A stretch of 64,000 nucleotides of DNA from Melioribacteraceae bacterium (GTDB lineage: Bacteria; Bacteroidota; Ignavibacteria; Ignavibacteriales; Melioribacteraceae): NCBI GenBank assembly GCA_015493615.1, contig WGCV01000043.1, positions 39,867 to 103,866 of the forward strand, read 5' to 3'. Shown here in pieces: positions 44,944 to 54,247 of this stretch (within the stretch, counting starts at the first letter, position 1; every line of letters starts with the position of its first letter). The notes below the pieces were generated by a model. It ran no database searches, was not told the origin of the DNA, and saw nothing but the letters and a program-made list of their open reading frames with translations. The position numbers and the translations under genes are program-made.

Positions 44944-45123
44944 TAACAATTCCCCTTCCCGCGGAAGGGGTGGATTCCTCCGCCACGGCGGAGGAAGACG
45001 GGGTAGGGGCTTTGCCTGAAAATTAAGCAAAATGTGAGAAAATTCGGCATCTTTCCACACCCCGTCTTCCGACTACGCCATGCTTCGTCGGAATCCACCC
45101 CTCTGTCCAGAGGGGAATTTAAC
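44944..45123. repeat. Family C palindromic element, copy 2
   Basis: The element is 44948-45119, with ends AATTCCCCT and AGGGGAATT, flanked on both sides by TAAC. It contains CCGCCACGGCGG and matches copy 1 in the same orientation, 480 bases away. The last 115 bases before the next gene contain only AT-rich sequence. Confidence 0.65.
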
Positions 45124-45238
45124 AACCAAGCACAAAGAACCAAGAACCAAAATCCCCGTTCTTTTTTAGCGAAATAGCAAAATTTTGTTTAAATTTATTT
45201 TTCTTTCGTATTAATATTATTCATCAAAGTCGGGTTTT

Positions 45239-46855
45239 ATGCTTAATTATATTTGGCTTTCTTTGCTGGCATTCGGAATTTTCTACGGATTGGCTTATGA
45301 CATTTCCGATATCGCGACTAATAAATATCACAACGGAGATAAAATTCCTTGTGAGATAATTGTAAATCAAGACGGGGGAAAGAAAGCTCTACTTAACATT
45401 AACTTTGATGAATTAAACTCGCGATTTAAAACAGAATACACCACCGATTTACAAATCCCGATAACTCTTAAACAAGCGGAATCGAATCATTCGATTTCTC
45501 TTCAGCTTCCCGAGGATAAAACAAGCGATAAAACCGGCGATTTAACGGCGATTAAGAAAAACTCCGGCAACGAAAATGACATAAACGCCCGTATAACGGA
45601 TATGGTGAAAACTTCTCCCGGAATTTATAAAGCAAAACTCCTTTTTGAAAAAGTTCAGTTCCTTAAGATGAAATCAATCACAAACGCGGCGATTAATTAC
45701 TCCAAAACCGCCGTAGATATTGCGCTGGGATTAATCGGCATAATGGCTTTCTGGCTCGGGATTATGAAGATTGCCGAAAAAGCGGGCTTGGTTAAAGTAA
45801 TTTCCCGCTCGGTAAAACCGGTTACAAAATGGCTGTTCCCTGAAGTTCCCGCCGATCATCCCGCCGTTGCGGCAATGATTATGAACATCTCGGCGAATAT
45901 GCTCGGATTGGGAAACGCGGCTACTCCTTTCGGGTTAAAGGCGATGGAAGAGCTTGACAAACTTAATCCGGAAAAAGGGACCGCTACGAATGCAATGTGT
46001 ATGTTTCTTGCGATAAACACCGCGGGACTTACGCTCGTGCCCGCGACGGCAATTGCAATAAGGGCGGCGCAGGGTAGCGCCGATCCGACAATCATTATCG
46101 GCGCTTCTTTTTTCGGAGCGTTGATTGCTACGGTTACGGGAATTTCGGTGGCAAAGCTTTTTGAGTCGTTCAACGGCGGAAAACTTTTTTCCCTTACCTG
46201 GTTAAAAACAAATTATGTTCGTCTTCTTAAGTCATTTGCGCTTTTCTTTTTGCTGATAGCGTTTTTTGTTTTTCTGTCAAAAATTTTTCTCACAGGAAGC
46301 GGAGGCGGCGGGATTGTTGTGGAGTTAATCCGCGCGATTGCGGTCTTGGCAATTCCGTTGCTGATAATCGGGTTTGTAATTTACGGAGCTGTTAAGAAGG
46401 TGAAACTCTACGAAGTTTTTGTCGAAGGCGCAAAGGAAGGTTTTACGATTGCCGTAAGGATTATTCCGTATCTTGTCGCAATGCTTGTCGCAATCGGAAT
46501 TTTTCGCGCGAGCGGAGGAATGGATTTGCTCGCCAAAGCGGTCGCTCCCATTACAAATTTAATCGGGATGCCTGCGGAAGTTCTTCCGATGGCGCTTATG
46601 CGCCCCCTTTCCGGCAGCGCGTCTATCGGCATTATGGCGGAGTTGATGTCGCACTACGGACCCGATTCTTTCATCGGCGTTCTATCTTCAACAATCCTCG
46701 GGAGCACTGAAACTACTTTTTATGTTTTGGCTCTCTATTTCGGAGCAATCAATATTCGCAGAACTCGGCACGCGGTTATTGCCGGAGTTTCGGCTGATAT
46801 TGCCGGAATTCTAGCCGCCGTTTTTATTGTCAGATTAATTTTCGGATTAATGTAA
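45239..46855 (+). CDS. SpmA-SpmB fusion (nucleoside recognition/Gate domain membrane protein)
   Basis: A 538-residue membrane protein. An N-terminal membrane helix and an outside segment (about 20-150) precede two Gate-domain halves. The SpmA-like half has IGLIGIMAFWLG replaced here by ALGLIGIMAFWLGIMKIAEK and NMLGLGNAATPFGLKAMEEL. The SpmB-like half has FTIAVRIIPYLVAMLVAIGI and MRPLSGSASIGIM. In Bacillus spmA and spmB are separate spore-core dehydration genes. The fusion is widespread in non-sporulating Bacteroidota-type bacteria, where its transport role is not established. It is followed 22 bases later by a dehydrogenase gene. Confidence 0.9.
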   Translation: MLNYIWLSLLAFGIFYGLAYDISDIATNKYHNGDKIPCEIIVNQDGGKKALLNINFDELNSRFKTEYTTDLQIPITLKQAESNHSISLQLPEDKTSDKTGDLTAIKKNSGNENDINARITDMVKTSPGIYKAKLLFEKVQFLKMKSITNAAINYSKTAVDIALGLIGIMAFWLGIMKIAEKAGLVKVISRSVKPVTKWLFPEVPADHPAVAAMIMNISANMLGLGNAATPFGLKAMEELDKLNPEKGTATNAMCMFLAINTAGLTLVPATAIAIRAAQGSADPTIIIGASFFGALIATVTGISVAKLFESFNGGKLFSLTWLKTNYVRLLKSFALFFLLIAFFVFLSKIFLTGSGGGGIVVELIRAIAVLAIPLLIIGFVIYGAVKKVKLYEVFVEGAKEGFTIAVRIIPYLVAMLVAIGIFRASGGMDLLAKAVAPITNLIGMPAEVLPMALMRPLSGSASIGIMAELMSHYGPDSFIGVLSSTILGSTETTFYVLALYFGAINIRRTRHAVIAGVSADIAGILAAVFIVRLIFGLM

Positions 46856-46877
46856 AAGAATAAATCGGAGATAAATA

Positions 46878-47840
46878 ATGAAATCGAGAAAAGTATTAAT
46901 TACTCGCAGAATACCGGATAAAGCGGAAAAACTTCTGAAGAAAAAGGGCTTTGACGTAGTAATAGGAGCGGACGATAAAGGTTTAAGCAAAAACGAATTA
47001 GTCCGGCTCGGGCGGGACGCTGACGGAATAATTTCAATGTTAAGCGACAAATTTGACGAATCTGTAATAAAGAAATTACACAAATGTAAAGTGATAGCAA
47101 ACTATGCTGTCGGCTTTAATAATATCGATTTAAAAGCTGCAAAAGAATATGGAATTGCGGTAACAAATACTCCCGACATTTTAACCGACGCAACCGCCGA
47201 TATTGCAATGGGGCTTGCCGTCGCGGCGGCACGGAATTTTATCGCGGGGGATAAAATTGTCCGCGACGGAAAATTTGACGGTTGGAAACCTCTTTTGATG
47301 CTTGGGTCTGAATTCAGAGGAAAGACTTTCGGTATAATAGGAGCGGGAAGAATAGGACAAGCGACCGCGCGGAGAGCGGCGGCATTCGGCTCAAAAATTA
47401 TTTATTACAACAGAAGCAAAAAAGCCGACTTTGAGAAAGAACTCGGCGCGAAAAAAGTTTCTTTGAATAAACTAATTGCGACTTCCGATTTTATCTCGAT
47501 TCATCTGCCTCTTACCGAAAAAACTTTTCACATTCTGAATACTGAAAATATGCGGAATCTGAAAAAGGGAGTTGTGATAGTCAATACCGCTCGCGGCGAA
47601 GTTATCGACGAGAAAGAACTGATTAAACTGCTTAAAAACGGAACGGTTTTTGCCGCCGGACTTGATGTTTACGAAAACGAACCGAAAGTAAAAAGGGCTT
47701 TCTTAAAGCTGAACAATGTGATATTGTTGCCTCATATCGGTACGGCTACTTTTGAAGCGAGAAATAAAATGGCTGAACTTACCGCGCAAAATGTGATTAA
47801 TGTTTTGAAAGGAAAAACTCCGGTTACTCCCGTTCTGTAA
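46878..47840 (+). CDS. D-2-hydroxyacid dehydrogenase (glyoxylate/hydroxypyruvate reductase-like)
   Basis: A 320-residue NAD(P)-dependent enzyme. The substrate-side VGFNNIDLKAA and the nucleotide loop GIIGAGRIGQATARRA (about 155-170) are clear. The catalytic Arg is in NTARGEVID, Glu in DVYENEP, and His in LLPHIGTAT. The set is complete. Glyoxylate, hydroxypyruvate or D-glycerate are likely substrates, judging by overall pattern; the exact one cannot be read. It is probably co-transcribed with the upstream membrane gene. Confidence 0.92.
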   Translation: MKSRKVLITRRIPDKAEKLLKKKGFDVVIGADDKGLSKNELVRLGRDADGIISMLSDKFDESVIKKLHKCKVIANYAVGFNNIDLKAAKEYGIAVTNTPDILTDATADIAMGLAVAAARNFIAGDKIVRDGKFDGWKPLLMLGSEFRGKTFGIIGAGRIGQATARRAAAFGSKIIYYNRSKKADFEKELGAKKVSLNKLIATSDFISIHLPLTEKTFHILNTENMRNLKKGVVIVNTARGEVIDEKELIKLLKNGTVFAAGLDVYENEPKVKRAFLKLNNVILLPHIGTATFEARNKMAELTAQNVINVLKGKTPVTPVL

Positions 47841-47908
47841 TTCATTTTATTGGATAATCAGTATTATATAACTATTTTTGATTATAAAAAAAAGAGGAAT
47901 TTGTTTAA

Positions 47909-49030
47909 ATGAGAATAGGGATACCAAAAGAAACTTTTCCTGATGAAAAACGAGTTGCATTAGCTCCCGCCGGAGTTCATCAATTAGTTAAAGCCGGTCA
48001 TACGGTTTATATAGAAACCAAAGCCGGAAGCCAAAGTAAATTCTGCGACGACGATTATGAGCGGGTCGGAGCCAAAATAGTTTATTCGGCGTCGGAAGCT
48101 TTCAGACGCGGAGATATAATAGCAAAAGTAGCCCCGTTAAATCAGAATGAGGTTGAGTATCTTGAAGAAGGACAAATCCTTTTCTCATTTTTGCGAATGG
48201 CATATACGCGCGACGACTTACTGAAGCGAGTGATTCAGAAAAAAATATCTGCAATTGCTTATGAGTTTATCGGTAAAAACGGTTATTTGCCTGTTCTTGA
48301 AACAATGACGGAAATTGCCGGCAAACTGGCGATACAAGTCGGCGAGCGTTATCTCGGCAGCGATATTGAAAGCAGCCGTGGAATTTTAATCGGCGGATTG
48401 CCGGGTGTGGCTCCCGCCGCTGTTGTAATTCTCGGCGCCGGACTTGTAGGTTTTTCCGCTGCAAAAGCCGCTCTCGGAAGAGGAGCGCAGGTTATTGTTC
48501 TCGATAACGATATTCATAAGCTCCGCCGCCTTCAGATTACACTCGGAAGCGGAATAACCACAGTCGCCGCCAATCCATATACGATTGCGCGCGGCGTAAG
48601 TTTTGCGGATATTGTAATTGGCGCAACGCAAGTCAGGGGAGGCGGAAATCCCCATTTGGTTACGGAAGAAATGGTTAAAGAAATGAAAAAAGGCGCTGTT
48701 ATCGTAGATGTTTCAATTGATCAGGGCGGAACTTTTGAGACAAGTCGTCCCACTACAATCTCCAATCCGATTTTTGTTAAACACGACGTTATCCATTACT
48801 GCGTCCCGAATATGCCTTCGATGGTTTCGAGAAGCGCAAGCTACGGATTAACAAATTCCACAATTGATTTTTTAACTATGATTGCCAACAACGGCTTGGA
48901 TGAAGTGATGATGAGCGAAGAGTCTGTCTCAAACGGAGTTTGGGCGCATAACGGACATTGCACCAATGAGTTTTTGGCTGAAACGTTTAACCTTGATTTT
49001 AAAAAACTGAGAATTTTTCCCACAAATTGA
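47909..49030 (+). CDS. Alanine dehydrogenase-like protein with altered catalytic residues
   Basis: A 373-residue protein that aligns along its whole length with alanine dehydrogenase (AlaDh/PNT family). It starts MRIGIPKETFPDEKRVALAP, has an NAD-binding site VVILGAGLVGFSAAKAALG (171-189) and VDVSIDQGGTFE. Arg15 and Asp270 are in the expected positions. The pyruvate-binding Lys75 is Ala (KVAPL), and the catalytic His96 is Arg (SFLRMA). Oxidative deamination of alanine is therefore doubtful, and it may be a paralogue with another substrate. An AGAGGAATTTGTTTAA box precedes the start. Next gene is 21 bases downstream. Confidence 0.85.
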   Translation: MRIGIPKETFPDEKRVALAPAGVHQLVKAGHTVYIETKAGSQSKFCDDDYERVGAKIVYSASEAFRRGDIIAKVAPLNQNEVEYLEEGQILFSFLRMAYTRDDLLKRVIQKKISAIAYEFIGKNGYLPVLETMTEIAGKLAIQVGERYLGSDIESSRGILIGGLPGVAPAAVVILGAGLVGFSAAKAALGRGAQVIVLDNDIHKLRRLQITLGSGITTVAANPYTIARGVSFADIVIGATQVRGGGNPHLVTEEMVKEMKKGAVIVDVSIDQGGTFETSRPTTISNPIFVKHDVIHYCVPNMPSMVSRSASYGLTNSTIDFLTMIANNGLDEVMMSEESVSNGVWAHNGHCTNEFLAETFNLDFKKLRIFPTN

Positions 49031-49051
49031 AAATGGAAATAAAAGATAAAT

Positions 49052-50401
49052 ATGATTTCAGAAAATATAATTAATAGAACGGTTAACCCGAGTTGGGTTT
49101 CCAAATATAAATCAAAATTGGTTTCGGCTGAGGATGCGGTAAAGGTAATTTCCTCGGGCGATAAGGTTGTAATTCATCCCGGAGGCGCGGCTCCAATGCA
49201 TCTTATTGATAAAATGGTTGAGCGCAAGGAGGAACTGTTCGGTGTTGAACTTTACCACATTCTTGTCGTAGGTAATCTGCCTTACATTGAACCGGGAATG
49301 GAAAAACATTTTAAGCACAAAGCGTTCTTTATCGGAGGGAACACGCGCAAGGCGGTTAACGAAGGTCGCGCGGAGTTTATTCCCATTTTTCTCTCCGAAG
49401 TAACGCTCCTTTTTAAAAATGGCGTTATAACTCCGGATGTCGCATTGATTAATGTTTCTCCGCCCGATGAGTTCGGATTTTGCAGTTACGGAATTGATGT
49501 TGGGAATATTATTACTCCCGCCGATAAATCCAAGATTGTAATCGCCCAAATTAACCACAATATGCCGCGCGGATTGGGCAACAGTTTTATTCATATCAAC
49601 AAAATAGATTACATTGTTGAACATGACGCTCCTTTGCTTGAGCTTCCTCAAGTTGACCCGGACACATCTCCCGAAGTGATGAAAGTTTACGATAAAATCG
49701 GAAGGAATGTAGCAGAGCTGATAGAGGATGGAGCTACAATTCAGATGGGAATCGGCGCAATCCCGGATTCTGTTTTGAACTATCTTCACGACAGGAAAAA
49801 TATCGGCGTTCATACGGAAATGTTTTCCGACGGAATAGTTCAACTTGTTGAGGAAGGAATCATTACCGGCGAAGAAAAAACTCTGCATCCCGGAAAAATT
49901 GTAGCGGGATTTGTGCTCGGGACTAAACAAGCTTACAATTTTGTCGATAATAATCCCTTAATTGAATTTCATCCGCAGGAATATGTGAATGATCCTTTTG
50001 TGATTGCTAAAAATAAAAAAATGGTAGCTATTAATTCCGCAATAGAAATAGATTTAACGGGACAAGTTTGTTCCGATTCAATTGGTACCCGTTTTTACAG
50101 CGGAATCGGCGGGCAGGTGGATTTTATCCGCGGAGCCGCGCATTCCGAGGGAGGAAAAGCAGTAATTGCATTGCCTTCGACGACAAAAGATGGAAAGGTC
50201 TCGAGAATCGTCCCGACGCTTAAGCCCGGCGCGGGCGTTGTAACATCACGGGGCGATGTTCGTTATGTGGTAACAGAATACGGAATTGCCCATCTTTTCG
50301 GTAAATCGATTCAAGACAGAGCGCGCGAACTGATTAAAATTTCGCACCCGAAATTTCGCGATGAATTAACTGAATTTGCAAAGAAAAATTATTATATCTG
50401 A
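49052..50401 (+). CDS. Acetyl-CoA hydrolase/CoA-transferase family protein
   Basis: A 449-residue enzyme of the 4-hydroxybutyrate/acetate CoA-transferase family. It has GDKVVIHPGGAAPMHL at the start, QMGIGAIPDSVL, the probable active-site Glu256 in GVHTEMFSDG, and C-terminal TSRGDVRYVVTEYGIAHLFG. It moves CoA between acyl-CoA and a free carboxylate in the cytoplasm, for example in acetate or butyrate fermentation. Its stop overlaps the phosphoesterase start (TGATG). The substrate pair cannot be fixed from sequence alone. Confidence 0.92.
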   Translation: MISENIINRTVNPSWVSKYKSKLVSAEDAVKVISSGDKVVIHPGGAAPMHLIDKMVERKEELFGVELYHILVVGNLPYIEPGMEKHFKHKAFFIGGNTRKAVNEGRAEFIPIFLSEVTLLFKNGVITPDVALINVSPPDEFGFCSYGIDVGNIITPADKSKIVIAQINHNMPRGLGNSFIHINKIDYIVEHDAPLLELPQVDPDTSPEVMKVYDKIGRNVAELIEDGATIQMGIGAIPDSVLNYLHDRKNIGVHTEMFSDGIVQLVEEGIITGEEKTLHPGKIVAGFVLGTKQAYNFVDNNPLIEFHPQEYVNDPFVIAKNKKMVAINSAIEIDLTGQVCSDSIGTRFYSGIGGQVDFIRGAAHSEGGKAVIALPSTTKDGKVSRIVPTLKPGAGVVTSRGDVRYVVTEYGIAHLFGKSIQDRARELIKISHPKFRDELTEFAKKNYYI

Positions 50402-51096
50402 TGATTGCTGTTATAGGGGACATACACGGCTGTTATTTTACGTTAATTGAGTTGGTGGCAAAAATCGAAAGGAAATTTCCCGATGCGGAAATAATTTCAA
50501 TCGGCGACTTGGTTGACAGAGGGAATCACAGTTACGAAACTGTAAATTATCTTATTTCCAACAATATTACTTTTGTAGCCGGTAACCACGATTATATGTT
50601 TTATCACTTTTTTAAATATCCTTCGAGTATATTTGCGCGCTCTTGGGTTTTTAACGGAAACGAAGCGACGCTGGAATCTTACCAAGGACACGAGCAGGAA
50701 ATATTTGAGCATATTGAGGTAATTTCCAAAGCTCCGCTCTATTTGGATTTACCCGACGCCTTTATTTCTCATGCGGGAATTTCAAAATATTATGAGAATT
50801 TTCTCCCGCCGGATTTTCAGAAGGATTTATCTCTGCTTGATCCTTTGATAAATAAGGATTATCTTCACGACATCGGAGTTTTGTGGACGCGCGACCCGCT
50901 GCTGAATCTCGGTAAAATGCAGATTGTCGGGCATTCCAAACTGAATGAAGTTAAGTTTGATGTTGACGCCAACGCTTTATATATTGATACCGGGGCTTTT
51001 GCGGGAAATAAATTAACGGCGGTTATTGTTGAAAAAAACGAGATAATTGAAGTAATTTCGGAAAAGACGCATATTAACGATTTCAGACCGTTTTAA
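50401..51096 (+). CDS. Metallophosphoesterase, PPP-type (PrpA/ApaH-like)
   Basis: A 231-residue protein. The dinuclear metal site is complete: GDIHG, GDLVDRG, GNHD, and two His positions in ISHAG and VGHS. The size and order fit small bacterial serine/threonine phosphatases and diadenosine tetraphosphatases. It is translationally coupled to the CoA-transferase gene, with no obvious functional tie. It ends the plus-strand run. Confidence 0.9.
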   Translation: MIAVIGDIHGCYFTLIELVAKIERKFPDAEIISIGDLVDRGNHSYETVNYLISNNITFVAGNHDYMFYHFFKYPSSIFARSWVFNGNEATLESYQGHEQEIFEHIEVISKAPLYLDLPDAFISHAGISKYYENFLPPDFQKDLSLLDPLINKDYLHDIGVLWTRDPLLNLGKMQIVGHSKLNEVKFDVDANALYIDTGAFAGNKLTAVIVEKNEIIEVISEKTHINDFRPF

Positions 51097-51155
51097 ATTG
51101 TAAGGAAATCGTTAAACTTACCGGTTTCAGCGGGGCAAAAGTGATTCGCGAAAGT

Positions 51156-51611
51156 CCCTATTCGTGAAAACTTTACTTTGATAAATTTTTCCGCTCTAAA
51201 GCTCGAATAACAAAACGTTTTTTGTGGCGTAGATTGCTTGCCATCTGCGAAAAAATAGAGATATACTTAAAATAAATTGGTTTTAACAATTCAGTATTTG
51301 ATAAACCTTCGAGGTTTAACTGACTTATTTAGAAGTTTGCTGTTGATAAAATAGTAAACTAATTTTCAATAGTTGTTGAATTTTAAAAAACTCGAAGGTT
51401 TTTCCGAAAACCATTTTAGGTTTAGCATGACGCTAAATTATTAATTGTCACAGTCCGCCGCGGAGGACTGTGCTACAATTAGGACAAGATTGATATGTAA
51501 GATTTTCTTATGTGATTTTTGTCAAATCTTAACATTTTACGTTAATCAACTTATTGTTTTTTGTCTCCTAATGGCTGTCATTAGAAATTTGCAGTCTATT
51601 GATAATTTGGG
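51156..51611. repeat. Degenerate family B element interrupted by a family E copy
   Basis: The outer parts follow family B: GCGTAGATTGCTTGCCATC near 51232, CAGTCCGCCGCGGAGGACTG near 51449, TCCTAATGGCTGTCATTAG near 51566, and the decayed right end TAATTTGGG at 51611. From about 51258 to 51427 the sequence is a family E copy (ACTTAAAATAAATTGG, hairpin AAACCTTCGAGGTTT, CTCGAAGG). The left end is worn. This fills most of the spacer between the phosphoesterase and groEL. Confidence 0.65.
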
Positions 51612-51612
51612 A

Positions 51613-51647
51613 TAAAAAAAACCTCCGTGAAAACGGAGGCTTTTTAA
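51613..51647. terminator. Rho-independent terminator of groESL
   Basis: CCTCCGT (51622-51628), loop GAAA, ACGGAGG (51633-51639), with A-run on the left and T-run on the right. It lies 24 bases past the groEL stop on the minus strand and could also act on the plus strand. Confidence 0.92.
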
Positions 51648-51670
51648 GTTTATCATGTTCGGAGCGTTTA

Positions 51671-53329
<1,659 letters not shown>

Positions 53330-53346
53330 TTATTTTCAATTTTTTA

Positions 53347-53628
53347 TTAGTCAGTAAGAATAGCGAGAATATCGCCTCTTTGAACTATTTTGTAATCAAC
53401 GCCGTCGAAAGTAATTTCTTCGCCGCCGTATTTTCCGAACAATATTTTGTCGCCTACTTTTACATGTTCCTGTAAATCTTCATCAGTACCAACTGCAACA
53501 ACTTTGCCCATATTGGGTTTTTCTTTTGCTGTGTCCGGTATAATAATTCCTGAAGCAGTTTTGGATTCTTCTTCTACGAGTTCAACTAAAACTCTGTCAT
53601 CCATCGGCTTAATTTTAACGTCAGCCAT
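53347..53628 (-). CDS. groES: 10-kDa co-chaperonin GroES
   Basis: A 93-residue lid protein of the GroEL complex. It has [20 protein letters not shown], the mobile loop [17 protein letters not shown] and the closing [14 protein letters not shown]. The length is standard. It is the first gene of the groESL operon. Confidence 0.99.
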   Translation of the reverse strand: MADVKIKPMDDRVLVELVEEESKTASGIIIPDTAKEKPNMGKVVAVGTDEDLQEHVKVGDKILFGKYGGEEITFDGVDYKIVQRGDILAILTD

Positions 53629-53668
53629 TTTAATCCTCCTATTTTTTTAGATTATTTATTAAAAGTGA

Positions 53669-53722
53669 TTAGCAGTCATTAAAGACGAGTGCTAATATAA
53701 TTGATAGCTTTTACATTGTCAA
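53669..53722 (-). promoter_or_regulatory. groESL sigma70-type promoter with CIRCE operator
   Basis: On the minus strand, -35 TTGACA (53717-53722) and -10 TATATT (53694-53699) are 17 bases apart. The CIRCE dyad follows at 53669-53695: TTAGCACTC on the upstream arm, nine-base spacer, GACTGCTAA on the other, one mismatch from the consensus. It overlaps the -10 box by two bases. HrcA repression of the heat-shock operon is implied; hrcA is not in this window. Confidence 0.92.
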
Positions 53723-53884
53723 GGAGTATTAGTTCCGGAAAATTTTTACATTTTTATTTTGCGGAGGAGACTCATTTTTCGAAAAAAAATAGAGTGAAAC
53801 CGGTATGTCCGGCTTTTGGCGAAGCATTATTGAATAGGACGCGGATTTGTCATGATTGGTTATGATTTTCTCTGATTATAGAAA

Positions 53885-54046
53885 TAGAAAGAGACCTTTG
53901 CAAAACCTAAAATTGTCATATTGAGGACGGTGAGAGCCGTCCGAAATATCTCTAAACTCGGTACTATTACCGGTTTTGAGATTCTTCATTCCGCTTCGCT
54001 TCATTCAGAATGACAAATTTCGGGGTTATGCAAAGCCTTCAGAAAG
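53885..54046. repeat. Family A MITE-like element (148 bp) with 7-bp target duplication
   Basis: The element is 53892-54039, starting AGACCTTTGCAAAACC and ending with the inverse of AAGGCTTTGCATAACC. The flanks are TAGAAAG and CAGAAAG (6 of 7 identical). It is in the same orientation as the copy at 4213-4385 and shorter, since it lacks the CCGCC palindrome. The rest of the spacer to 54247 contains two TACTTTGATATTT boxes near 54053 and 54173, of unknown use. Confidence 0.75.
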
Positions 54047-54247
54047 TAAATATACTTTGATATTTATCCTCTATTCACTATTAACCCTTATCTTAGCCTG
54101 CCATTCACAATTCATAGTTTTTTCTTCAAAATCATTTATCTCTGAAATCTGTTCACCGAAAACGGCTTTTTACTTTGATATTTCTGTCTGATTATCTATC
54201 TTTGCGTTTAGATTCATTCACAATTACCAAAACTATAGTATTCTGAT

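Noticed and set aside
44414..45143. Two minus-strand frames (70 and 79 codons) encoding similar peptides
   Set aside because: Their similarity comes from the two family C copies; they are repeat DNA and not genes.
44140..45238. CRISPR-like array in the repeat-rich spacer
   Set aside because: Repeats are long, only two per family, with unequal spacing and hairpin ends, and there are no cas genes.
49112..49930. 272-codon open frame antisense to the CoA-transferase gene
   Set aside because: It is a shadow of the strongly supported plus-strand gene; the translation is His/Asn/Arg-rich without family features.
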